Shown here: piece after piece, positions 1 through 7,088 of the stretch | How the letters are laid out: the number at the start of each line of letters is the position of its first letter | Numbering within the stretch: the first letter of the stretch is position 1 | Assembly: GCF_021440195.1 (NCBI RefSeq) | Contig: NZ_JAJTSZ010000001.1 | Span: forward strand, 868,001 to 932,000 | From: Dyadobacter sp. CY356 | GTDB lineage: Bacteria > Bacteroidota > Bacteroidia > Cytophagales > Spirosomataceae | Direction: 5' to 3' | DNA: 64,000 bases | The notes under the pieces: generated by a model | What the model saw: only the letters and a program-made list of their open reading frames with translations | Database searches by the model: none | Told to the model about the DNA's origin: nothing | Made by a program: the position numbers and the translations under genes

Positions 1-2
1 CC

Positions 3-569
3 GGTATTCTGGAAAGTGCCAAAACCGGAAACGTGGAATACCAACTTTTGAAAGATAAAATTGCCATGGCCGAAGCCGAACTGAAAATGAGCCAGATACA
101 GGGGAAACCTTCGCTGGTGCTCAATGCCGGAACCGGTTTTGCCAATGGTTATGTGCCCGACATCAACAAGTTCCGGTATAATTATCAGGCTGGGATCACG
201 CTCAATATCCCGATTTATCAGGGTGGACGTATTAAAAAACAGGTCAGTCTTTCACAAGGCCAGTTGCTTCAGACAAAACTCGCACAGCAAAGTCTTGACA
301 ATACGTTCAGCAGGGATATTGTCCAGGCGCTAACAGATATTCAAAGCAATAAATCAAGTCTGGTTAATGCGCTTGAACAGATCAATGAAGCAAAAGAAGC
401 GCAGAAGTTCGCCCAGAGCCGGTTTCGTAACGGAACAGGGACAAATCTTGAACTGACCAACGCCAGTACCAATGTGCAAAGAGCAGAATTGACCCGGCTT
501 CAATATCAGTATCAGTTGTGCCTGGCAAGTCTGGAACTTGCCAGGCTGGAAGGTTTGGTCTACTGGTAA
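3..569 (+). CDS. TolC-family outer-membrane efflux protein, C-terminal part
   Basis: The frame is open from the left edge (base 3), so this is the 3' end of a longer gene. The visible 188 or so residues contain a beta-strand segment (NIPIYQGGRIKKQV) followed by long amphipathic helices rich in Q, L and A, ending LASLELARLEGLVYW. This is the pattern of the second half of TolC/OEP proteins, in which a YxGG-type strand enters the barrel and coiled coils form the periplasmic tunnel. By family it would be the outer-membrane channel of a tripartite export pump, with its periplasmic adaptor and inner-membrane transporter expected upstream, outside the window. A GTG at base 33 is internal and not a real start. 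Confidence 0.85.
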   Translation, partial: GILESAKTGNVEYQLLKDKIAMAEAELKMSQIQGKPSLVLNAGTGFANGYVPDINKFRYNYQAGITLNIPIYQGGRIKKQVSLSQGQLLQTKLAQQSLDNTFSRDIVQALTDIQSNKSSLVNALEQINEAKEAQKFAQSRFRNGTGTNLELTNASTNVQRAELTRLQYQYQLCLASLELARLEGLVYW

Positions 570-754
570 AGTATAATACCGGATTTCTTCCAAAGTTATT
601 GTTTGGATAGTTTATTGATTAGTTAGTTGCAGAAGTAAGTTGTGTAGTGCATTCAGGCAGTGGGTCAGAGGAAAATATCTTCAACAGAACGTGCTGCCTG
701 ATTCAGTTTTTTAGATGAAGTTTGAAAGGTAAACTGTTGATCATCTCAAACAAA

Positions 755-1114
755 ATGAATATGGATTTATACCTGCATACCATTATCTATCAGATCATTG
801 CTGATCTTGAAAATGTTTCCAATCATTACATTATTTATGCGCGTTATCTGTTCTTTGGCCAGCAAATGTATGGTTATGAACCTGTTTATCTGAACAGAAA
901 TTCCATTAAAGATCTGAGTTTGTATGAAGATAACCTGCGTTGCAGAATGATGCTGGACTGGGGAAATGCTGATGATTCATTTTCAATCGTAATTCCGTTC
1001 GAATTCATCAGGGAAATTAAAAAAGTTAACAGCGACGCTTCCGGAAGCAGACAAACACTGTTTTTGCAGGGAAATAAGCAGGGCTCGGATTCCTGTTATA
1101 TGCCATTTCAATAG
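755..1114 (+). CDS. Small hypothetical protein
   Basis: I do not recognise the family. The ORF can start at a TTG (722) or at ATG codons at 755 or 761; 755 is chosen because it is the first ATG. The product is about 119 residues with no signal peptide or clear membrane helix. It has a hydrophobic/aromatic N-terminal half (YLHTIIYQIIADL, YIIYARYLFFGQQ) and a polar, glycine/serine-rich C-terminus that may be disordered. It lies between the efflux gene and the reductase remnant on the same strand. The ORF is convincingly long for the region, but without a homologue it could be non-functional. Confidence 0.45.
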   Translation: MNMDLYLHTIIYQIIADLENVSNHYIIYARYLFFGQQMYGYEPVYLNRNSIKDLSLYEDNLRCRMMLDWGNADDSFSIVIPFEFIREIKKVNSDASGSRQTLFLQGNKQGSDSCYMPFQ

Positions 1115-1168
1115 GGTAAAGTCTACGTCAATTGTCATGGAATAAAGTCAACGTTTTAAAAAGCTGTC

Positions 1169-1483
1169 ATGGTCATTACAACGGATATATGCATTATTGG
1201 TGCGGGGGCCGCTGGCTTGTTTGCAGTTTTGGAGGCAGGTGCATCCAATCTACACTGCTGTATTTTAAAAACTGACACTCGCGCCGAAAATGATGTAAAA
1301 GAACAGGCATTAGCTGATTATCTCAAAGTTGCAGTCTCTGAATTCAGTCCGGTTTACACAGATGAATTTTTGGAGGATTTGATAAAAACGGATCCGGATA
1401 CCTATCTGGTCAGAACCACGAATGGCCGGGAAATTGCTTGTAAGTATGTGATATTTACAGATCGGAGAGACCTTATCGATTAA
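1169..1483 (+). pseudogene. Truncated FAD-dependent ferredoxin/thioredoxin reductase-like protein
   Basis: The N-terminus (TDICIIGAGAAGLFAVLEAG) is the FAD-binding Rossmann fold of the thioredoxin-reductase-like ferredoxin-NADP reductases common in Bacteroidota. The segment after residue 35 aligns by eye with the later part of that domain, but the intervening GGQ-type region is absent. The protein stops at about 104 residues, after LVRTTNGREIACKYVIFTD, where the full enzyme continues into an AGG motif and the NADPH domain. Family members are about 350 residues, so the product should not be a working reductase. Its last 75 bases plus stop are repeated three times further downstream (from 3478, 4205 and 4932), showing that this end was the left border of a tandem duplication. 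Confidence 0.6.
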
Positions 1484-1550
1484 AATAATCAGCGGCTTTT
1501 AATATTTTGTGATGACCGTTGTTTGTTATCTATCAGTTAAAAATAAATAT

Positions 1551-1615
1551 TTCATGTATAAATTTAGTAAGATAATCGGAATTTTTCCGATTATCTTACT
1601 AAATTTATACATGAA
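1551..1615. promoter_or_regulatory. 65-bp perfect palindrome over the abiEi start codon
   Basis: Arms 1551-1581 and 1585-1615 are exact reverse complements of 31 bp around a 3-base centre (ttt). The right arm contains the abiEi ATG (1611-1613). AbiEi-type antitoxins are known to repress their own operon by binding inverted repeats in the promoter, so an operator role is likely. As RNA it would also fold into a hairpin that buries the start codon. The inner 16 bp of each arm match the array palindromes at 3623, 4350 and 5080, apart from three paired changes. Confidence 0.8.
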
Positions 1616-2240
1616 TTTTTTTAAAGACATACAACAATATTCCGGTCAGCCGCTGTCTCATCAGTTGTTAATGTCTTTGCTTACAGAATATAAAAGGCCA
1701 AATGATAAAATTAATGAGCTGATTGCTAATGGCAGTCTTACTTCTATTAAGAAAGGACTGTATTTTAGTTCACTAACAAAGGTGCCTGAACGTTTTTTAG
1801 TAGCCAATCATATCGTTGGGCCGAGTTATGTATCATTTGAAAGTGCATTATCTTTTTATGGCTTCATTCCGGAACAGGTATATGAAGTTTCATCGGCAAC
1901 GATCAAGTCGTCCAGGCGTTTTGACACATCTCTCGGACGTTTTACTTACCAGCATCTTGGCTTGCCTTATTACAGTTTGGGCATCACAAACGAAACGCTG
2001 GGTGAGGGGCAGACTGTGCTAATGGCCAGGCCCGAAAAGGCTGTTTTTGACAAGATAGTTACTACATCTGGTGTGATCCTGAGAAGTGTAATTTCGGCTG
2101 CTACTTATGTTATAGAAGATTTACGAATGGATGAAAGCCTGTTGAAAGAACTTGATACCGATATGATGGAGCATTGGTTGGCCCTTAGTCCGAAAAAAGA
2201 CAGTTTGGCCACAATGATTAAAATGATAAAGGAACTATGA
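1611..2240 (+). CDS. abiEi: AbiEi-type antitoxin / transcriptional autorepressor
   Basis: The 209-residue product has an N-terminal winged-helix segment (about residues 5-55, including KINELIANGSLTSIKKGLYF) and a C-terminal domain with the pattern of AbiEi/DUF6088-type antitoxins (VGPSYVSFESALSFYGFIPE, followed by ARPEKAVFDKI). The ATG at 1611 is chosen because homology begins there; the upstream extension to 1509 would be encoded by the array spacer. Its stop overlaps the start of the next gene by 4 bases (ATGA), which implies translational coupling. In the known system AbiEi represses the operon and counteracts the AbiEii toxin. The palindrome over its start codon is the obvious operator candidate. 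Confidence 0.85.
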   Translation: MNFFKDIQQYSGQPLSHQLLMSLLTEYKRPNDKINELIANGSLTSIKKGLYFSSLTKVPERFLVANHIVGPSYVSFESALSFYGFIPEQVYEVSSATIKSSRRFDTSLGRFTYQHLGLPYYSLGITNETLGEGQTVLMARPEKAVFDKIVTTSGVILRSVISAATYVIEDLRMDESLLKELDTDMMEHWLALSPKKDSLATMIKMIKEL

Positions 2241-3097
2241 TAAAAGACTGGCTTGATTCATATAAACCCGCCAACCGTGAGCAGGCAACGCAGGCACTCA
2301 GAGAAATTATGCAGGAAGTGGCACTCGCTGGACTGTATCGCTCAGGCTTTTTTGAAAAGGCGGCTTTCTATGGCGGTACTGCGCTTAGAATATTTTATGG
2401 GCTCGACCGTTTCTCTGAGGATCTTGATTTTTCTTTACTAAAACCAGATCCTGAATTTTCACTTGAAAAATATCTTAGTGCCTTGGTTGATGAATTTGAA
2501 TCTTTGGGTATGCATGTTTCTGTAAAGGAAAAACACAAATTGATCGATACTAATATAGATTCAGCATTTTTGAAATCAGAAACAATTTGGAAAGAATTGG
2601 TATTAGAGGAAATCTTGCCGCAGCAAGGTCTACGGCAAACTGCCAATATAAAAATAAAACTTGAAGTGGATACTCTCCCGCCACAGGGATTTGAGACGGA
2701 GGAAAAGTTACTTATAAAACCTTTCTCCTTTTATGTAAAATGTTTTGTTTTATCCGATTCATTCGCTGGCAAAATGCACGCACTACTTTTTCGAAAATGG
2801 AAAAACAATGTCAAAGGGCGGGATTGGTATGACCTGGAATGGTATATTAGAAAGGGAGTTTCAGTTAATATGACTCATTTTATTCAAAGAGCGATTGACA
2901 GCGGTGATTGGGCGGAAGAAAATATGAGTGAGCCACATTTTAAAGAATTGCTTCAAAGCAGGATCAGGTCGGTTAATTTCGAGAGAATCAGAGCGGATGT
3001 TATACGTTTTATACCAGATCCCCGTGTTTTGGATATCTGGTCTCCTGATTATTTTCTTGATTTGATATCCCAAATAAAAACGACAGGTAATACCTAA
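2237..3097 (+). CDS. abiEii: AbiEii-type nucleotidyltransferase toxin
   Basis: The 286-residue protein carries the AbiEii/MenT nucleotidyltransferase signature: FYGGTALRIFYGL followed by FSEDLDFSLL (about residues 44-68; Gly-Gly plus the metal-binding Asp pair), a later IKLEVDTL strand, and KGRDWYDLEWY near residue 196. All expected motifs are present and the length is normal, so the toxin looks intact. Family members transfer nucleotides to cellular targets such as tRNA and cause growth arrest or abortive phage infection. It is translationally coupled to abiEi. The operon sits inside copy 1 of the tandem array, between the reductase tail and an ompA fragment, as an acquired cassette would. 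Confidence 0.9.
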   Translation: MIKDWLDSYKPANREQATQALREIMQEVALAGLYRSGFFEKAAFYGGTALRIFYGLDRFSEDLDFSLLKPDPEFSLEKYLSALVDEFESLGMHVSVKEKHKLIDTNIDSAFLKSETIWKELVLEEILPQQGLRQTANIKIKLEVDTLPPQGFETEEKLLIKPFSFYVKCFVLSDSFAGKMHALLFRKWKNNVKGRDWYDLEWYIRKGVSVNMTHFIQRAIDSGDWAEENMSEPHFKELLQSRIRSVNFERIRADVIRFIPDPRVLDIWSPDYFLDLISQIKTTGNT

Positions 3098-3251
3098 CCA
3101 AAATGCACACGAAGTTTTATAAAAAGAAACATAAAGTTTGCAGTTGCCTTAACGATGTCACGAATAACTGAAAACCGTTTTTGATGTTATAAAATCTTTG
3201 TACTCCTGGTTTAAAACTTCATGTGCTCAGTTAGTAACCCGCAGAAAACAA
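3098..3251. other. Gene-free remnant between abiEii and the first ompA fragment
   Basis: About 150 bases with no ORF of note. The segment aacttcatgtgct near 3215 resembles ttcacttcatgtgctttg in the other array copies, and the last bases (aattacaatttcac) match the ompA 3' flank. This suggests that parts of the original array spacer survive on the right side of the AbiE cassette. The hairpin-repeat block of copies 2-4 is missing here. Confidence 0.5.
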
Positions 3252-3477
3252 TTACAATTTCACAAACTCAACCCGTCTGTTATTTGCCTTTCCGGCTGCT
3301 GTATCGTTGCTGTCCACAGGTTCGGATTTTCCTTTTCCGTTGGTTTCCAAACGCGAAGAATCGATCCCAAAAGTTGTTGTCAGTGCCTGTGCTACGGCTT
3401 TGGCCCGGCGTTTGGAAAGTTCCAGGTTTGCGTCGTCATTGGCGTCAGCATCCGTATGTCCTATGATGGTGAGCCTT
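3252..3477 (-). pseudogene. ompA 3' fragment, array copy 1
   Basis: This encodes the last 75 residues of the ompA-like protein at 5433-6740, starting within LTIIGHTDAD and ending RRVEFVKL with the same stop. It differs from the full gene mainly at synonymous sites and at the GHTDADANDD position. The upstream part of the gene is absent: at 3478 the sequence switches to the reductase tail. It has no start or signal peptide of its own, so it should not give an exported OmpA domain. Confidence 0.85.
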
Positions 3478-3622
3478 GTCAGAACCACGAATGGGCGGGA
3501 AATTGCTTGTAAGTATGTGATTTTTACAGATCGGCAGACCTGATCAATTAAAATAATCAGCGGCTTTTAATATTTTGCGATGACCATTGTTTCTTATTTA
3601 AAAATAAACAATTTCTATATTA

Positions 3623-3665
3623 TTTTACCAGGATAATCGGAAAACTCCCGATTATCCTGGTAAAA
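3623..3665. repeat. Array palindrome, copy 2
   Basis: Arms of 18 bp (3623-3640 and 3648-3665, ttttaccaggataatcgg and its exact complement) flank a 7-base centre. It lies between the reductase tail and the hairpin-repeat block. Neither side has a T-run, which argues against a simple terminator. Confidence 0.85.
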
Positions 3666-3779
3666 ACATTCAATTAACGCTTCATTTCCCTCTGTTTACT
3701 TCATGCGCTTTGTGGTAGAAAACTGAACAGGAAGAACACAAAACTCCCCTTATTTAGTTAGATCATTTCACTATGCCAC

Positions 3780-3930
3780 GCTCCATCGGAGCATCCTGTT
3801 TATAGCCCTGTTTATGAAAACACAGGAATCCAAACTCCATCGGAGTTTCCTGATATTTCCAGGATGCTCCTATGGAGCAAGGATTTCTGGATGTAATTAT
3901 TTTCTATAAACAGGAATGTCCTTAGGAGAT
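3780..3930. repeat. Cluster of short hairpin repeats, copy 2
   Basis: Several self-complementary cores follow each other: gctccatcggagc (3780), aaactccatcggagttt (3832), gctcctatggagc (3866) and a tccttaggaga core near 3918, separated by cctgtttatagccctg-like links. Motifs of this kind are dispersed between genes in many Bacteroidota genomes and resemble REP/MITE-derived elements. No protein is expected from them. Confidence 0.7.
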
Positions 3931-3978
3931 GGATCTCTAAAAAGTACTTTACCGGATGTGCTGTTATTCCGGAAAAAA

Positions 3979-4204
3979 TTACAATTTCACAAACTCAACC
4001 CGTCTGTTATTTGCCTTTCCGGCTGCTGTATCGTTGCTGTCCACAGGTTCGGATTTTCCTTTTCCGTTGGTTTCCAAACGCGAAGAATCGATCCCGAAAG
4101 TTGTTGTCAGTGCCTGTGCTACGGCTTTGGCCCGGCGTTTGGAAAGTTCCAGGTTGGCATCGTCACTGCCGTCAGCATCCGTATGTCCTATGATGGTGAG
4201 TCTT
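3979..4204 (-). pseudogene. ompA 3' fragment, array copy 2
   Basis: Same 75-codon C-terminal OmpA segment as at 3252, exactly 727 bp further on, ending with the same stop. The variable position reads GHTDADGSDD. It has no start signal and is joined to the reversed reductase tail at 4205. Confidence 0.85.
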
Positions 4205-4349
4205 GTAAGAACCACGAATGGCCGGGAAATTGCTTGTAAGTATGTGATTTTTACAGATCGGCAGACCTGATCAATTAAAATAATCAGCGGCTTTTAATAT
4301 TTTGCGATGACCAATGTTTCTTATTTAAAAATAAACAATTTCTGTATTA

Positions 4350-4392
4350 TTTTACCAGGATAATCGGAAAAATTCCGGTTATCCTGGTAAAA
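4350..4392. repeat. Array palindrome, copy 3
   Basis: Arms 4350-4369 and 4373-4392 pair along 20 bp with one T:G mismatch (ccggttat instead of ccgattat). In RNA the mismatch would be a tolerated G-U pair. Confidence 0.85.
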
Positions 4393-4506
4393 ACATTCAA
4401 TTTACGCTTCATTTCCTATCTTCACTTCATGTGCTTTATGGTAGAAAACTGAAAAAGAAGGACACAAAGTTTTATTTATTTATTCAGATCATTTCAGTAT
4501 GCCACG

Positions 4507-4657
4507 CTCCATCGGAGCATCCTGTTTATAGCCCTGTTTATGAAAACACAGGAATCCAAACTCCATCGGAGTTTCCTGATATTTCCAGGATGCTCCGATG
4601 GAGCAAGGATTTCGGGATGTAATTCTTTTCTATAAACATGAATCTCCGAAGGAGATG
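4507..4657. repeat. Cluster of short hairpin repeats, copy 3
   Basis: Same order of small palindromes as at 3780-3930, shifted by 727 bp. Here the third core reads gctccgatggagc. A 63-codon ORF through this block (from 4431) is repeat sequence and not a gene. Confidence 0.7.
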
Positions 4658-4705
4658 GATCTCTAAAAATTACTTTACCGGATGTGCTGTTATTCCGGAA
4701 AATAA

Positions 4706-4931
4706 TTACAATTTCACAAACTCAACCCGTCTGTTATTTGCCTTTCCGGCTGCTGTGTCGTTGCTGTCCACAGGTTCGGATTTTCCTTTTCCGTTGGTTT
4801 CCAAACGCGAAGAATCGATCCCGAAAGTTGTTGTCAGTGCCTGTGCAACGGCTTTGGCCCGGCGTTTGGAAAGTTCCAGGTTGGCATCGTCACTGCCGTC
4901 AGCATCCGTATGTCCGATGATGGTGAGTCTT
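4706..4931 (-). pseudogene. ompA 3' fragment, array copy 3
   Basis: Third copy of the C-terminal OmpA segment, again GHTDADGSDD and the same stop. Here the frame stays open backwards through the reversed reductase tail to about 5002, so a 98-codon ORF exists, but its first 20 or so residues are an accident of the junction. Confidence 0.85.
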
Positions 4932-5079
4932 GTAAGAACCACGAATGGCCGGGAGATTGCTCGTAAGTATGTTATTTTTACGAATCGGGCAGACCTGATC
5001 AATTAAAATAATCAGCGGCTTTTAATATTTTGTAATGACCATTGTTTGTTATCTGAAAATAAACAATTTCTGTATTATT

Positions 5080-5118
5080 TTACCAGGATAATCGGAAGAA
5101 TTCCGGTTATCCTGGTAA
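5080..5118. repeat. Array palindrome, copy 4
   Basis: Arms 5080-5097 and 5101-5118 pair along 18 bp with one T:G mismatch around a 3-base centre. It lies downstream of the intact ompA-like gene, on the side where its transcript would end. Confidence 0.85.
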
Positions 5119-5233
5119 TACATTCAATCAACGCTTCATTTCCCTATGTTCACTTCATGTGCTTTGTGGTAGAAAACTGAAAAAGAAGGACACAAAGTTT
5201 TACTTATTTATTCAGATCATTTCAGTATGCCAC

Positions 5234-5384
5234 GCTCCATCGGAGCATCCTGTTTATAGCCCTGTTTATGAAAACACAGGAATCCAAACTCCATCGGAGT
5301 TTCCTGATATTTCCAGGATGCTCCGATGGAGCAAGGATTTCGGGATGTAATTCTTTTCTATAAACAGGAATCTCCTAAGGAGAT
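5234..5384. repeat. Cluster of short hairpin repeats, copy 4
   Basis: Same block as at 3780 and 4507; the last core is the palindromic atctcctaaggagat. It is about 50 bases from the ompA stop codon. Confidence 0.7.
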
Positions 5385-5432
5385 GGATCTCTAAAAAGTA
5401 CTTTACCGGATGTGCTATTATTCCGGAAATAA

Positions 5433-6740
5433 TTACAATTTCACAAACTCAACCCGTCTGTTATTTGCCTTTCCGGCCGCTGTGTCGTTGCTGTCCACAG
5501 GTTCGGATTTTCCTTTTCCGTTGGTTTCCAAACGGGAAGAGTCAATACCAAAAGTTGTTGTCAGTGCCTGTGCTACGGCTTTGGCCCGGCGTTTGGAAAG
5601 TTCCAGGTTTGCGTCGTCATTGCCGTCAGCATCCGTATGTCCGATGATGGTGAGTCTTATGGCTGCATTTTCTTTTAACAGTTTGGCGATATCCTGCAAG
5701 CTTCCGTATGACTGAGGTTTGATCTGGTCACTGTTTACATCAAACAAAATTCCGTTGGTGCTGAATTTACCTTCCGTCATCAATTTATTACGCAGGTTTG
5801 GTGCACCAACGGCCAGTTGTATATTACCCATAAAAAATGCTCCGTCTTTATCCTGATATTCAGGATTGCTGGATGAAAATACCAGCGAGTTTAAAGCGGC
5901 GTCCGCATCCAGGGCACGTGGTATATCAAGTATCTTCGTACTGTCGAGATATACCCTGACACGCTGTTTCTGTCGCCATATCGAAATTTTTACAGAGGGT
6001 TTACCGGGAACATTAAATTCAGGGATACCGTGTTTATACTGGCTTCCAATCAGGTTGGTTGAATAATACATTTGTCCTTTATCCGATGACGCAGGCTGGA
6101 AGCAAAGCTTGAAATTAGCCACTTCTGACGTGTTCAAGGCTTCTCCAAGTTTGAATTTTTCATTCGTTTCCTTGGTCTGCATAAAACTTATCATCCACTG
6201 ACCAATGGCTGCCACTTGCTGGTTTGCAAGTAAATCCATTTGCAACGTGAAATTTTCAGGCAGGTTACTGCTTACATATTCGGGATAAAAAACACCGGTT
6301 TGCGCCATACGGAGCCATTTTCCTTCCCGGTTGTTGATCGTTACAAGCTCTGCGCTTGAACGGGTATTCCAGTTGGTCGGGAAATCGCCGATAGATTCCT
6401 GGGAAAAATCTTCGTGCACTATGATTTTTTCGCCGGGAATAAAATCAAATCTCGAATATGAATTTATGTCCTGGACTGCGGCTGGCTTCGGGCTGCTCAC
6501 CGGTGTGTCATTGGCCGGTGCGGAAGTGGTTGAGCTTTCCTGAGGGTTATCCTGCTGTGTTGAAGTTTCCGGGCTTGCCGGCGTATCTTTCGGTTTCTTT
6601 TTCTGCGTCGCTTTATCGATCGACTGGTCTATTTTATCACCAACTTTTTGTTCTACTTTATTTCGAAGTCTGTCCAGAAGCTGGGCATTTCCCGGTGTAA
6701 CGGAGGCACTGACTAATAATACCAATAATAACTTTTTCAT
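5433..6740 (-). CDS. OmpA-family peptidoglycan-anchored outer-membrane protein
   Basis: The 435-residue product has a signal peptide (MKKLLLVLLVSASVTPGNAQ), a short coiled segment (DRLRNKVEQKVGDKIDQSID), a Pro/Ser/Thr linker (about residues 45-90), a middle domain with a lectin-like beta pattern (about 95-320), and a C-terminal OmpA domain (about 330-435, with ILFDVNSDQIKP, TIIGHTDADG and LELSKRRAKAVAQAL). The OmpA domain binds peptidoglycan, so the protein should link cell wall and outer membrane. This is the only intact copy; its last 75 codons recur three times downstream. Its codons in that region differ from the fragments mostly silently. Confidence 0.85.
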   Translation of the reverse strand: MKKLLLVLLVSASVTPGNAQLLDRLRNKVEQKVGDKIDQSIDKATQKKKPKDTPASPETSTQQDNPQESSTTSAPANDTPVSSPKPAAVQDINSYSRFDFIPGEKIIVHEDFSQESIGDFPTNWNTRSSAELVTINNREGKWLRMAQTGVFYPEYVSSNLPENFTLQMDLLANQQVAAIGQWMISFMQTKETNEKFKLGEALNTSEVANFKLCFQPASSDKGQMYYSTNLIGSQYKHGIPEFNVPGKPSVKISIWRQKQRVRVYLDSTKILDIPRALDADAALNSLVFSSSNPEYQDKDGAFFMGNIQLAVGAPNLRNKLMTEGKFSTNGILFDVNSDQIKPQSYGSLQDIAKLLKENAAIRLTIIGHTDADGNDDANLELSKRRAKAVAQALTTTFGIDSSRLETNGKGKSEPVDSNDTAAGKANNRRVEFVKL

Positions 6741-6836
6741 TTCAAATCATTAGAATTCCACAAAACGTGTCGATGAAACTTGTTAACACGCAGTCACAAA
6801 GACAAAGTAGAAAAAATTTGATTGAAATAGCAAGTT

Positions 6837-7021
6837 GGCGGTCGGCAGTCGGCTATCGGCAGTCGGCTATCGGCTTTCGGCTCATGGTTTATTCCCTGCA
6901 TTATTTTTTGTAATCTGGCTTTCGACTAATTTCACGTTTCATTTCCGGCATTAATTGTGTATTTGGATAGCCGACGGCCGATCACTGACTGCCGATAGCC
7001 GATCGCCGAAAGCCGACCGCC
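6837..7021. repeat. Large imperfect inverted repeat of CGGCTATCGGC-type units
   Basis: The left arm (6837-6882) is built from short iterations such as cggcagtcggctat. The right arm (6968-7021) carries the complement (gccgatagccgatcgccgaa). About 85 bases of unrelated sequence lie between them. Such GC-rich iterated units are dispersed in Bacteroidota genomes. With the terminator beside it, this fills the gene-free 6741-7088 stretch. Confidence 0.7.
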
Positions 7022-7022
7022 C

Positions 7023-7062
7023 AAAAAAAATACCCTTCTGCAAAAATGCAAAAGGGTATTTG
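7023..7062 (-). terminator. Rho-independent terminator
   Basis: The stem atacccttctgca / tgcaaaagggtat has one G-U pair. On the minus strand it is followed by an eight-base T-run, placed just after the stop of the T9SS protein gene. Confidence 0.75.
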
Positions 7063-7088
7063 TAAAACTTATGAGGAGGGAGATAATA

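Larger units (their letters stand above)
1409..5658. repeat. Four-copy tandem array (reductase tail + palindrome + ompA 3' end)
   Basis: Copies begin at 1409, 3478, 4205 and 4932 with the same sequence (gtcagaaccacgaatgg or a near match) and end just before the next copy; the last runs into the intact ompA-like gene and diverges at 5659. Copies 2, 3 and 4 are exactly 727 bp each. Copy 1 is 2069 bp because it holds the AbiE operon in place of the hairpin-repeat block. Each copy contains, in order, the 3' tail of the reductase ORF, an AT-rich spacer, a palindrome, a block of short hairpins (copies 2-4) and the last 75 codons of ompA on the minus strand. Copies differ by scattered substitutions but keep their length. 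Confidence 0.9.

Noticed and set aside
3623..5118. Array palindromes as ordinary rho-independent terminators
   Set aside because: They lie between convergent ends, but neither strand shows a T-run after the stem. An operator or another structural role fits better.
4431..5350. Two nearly identical 63-codon ORFs (4431-4622 and 5159-5350)
   Set aside because: They run through the short hairpin repeats. Copy 2 of the array lacks the same ORF because of base changes, so there is no sign of coding constraint.
3252..5432. Possible CRISPR or phage-like repeat array
   Set aside because: The units are 727 bp, contiguous and without unique spacers. They are a tandem duplication of gene ends.
3252..5658. 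Antigenic-variation cassettes for the ompA-like gene
   Set aside because: The fragments differ from the full gene by only one or two residues, in a conserved peptidoglycan-binding domain, so exchange would produce almost no variation. Recombination itself remains possible.
3198..5715. Plus-strand ORFs of 60-122 codons across the ompA fragments (for example from 3307, 3956, 4638 and 5410)
   Set aside because: They are the antisense of the conserved OmpA coding sequence and end in the reductase tail. Their similarity to each other only reflects the tandem array.
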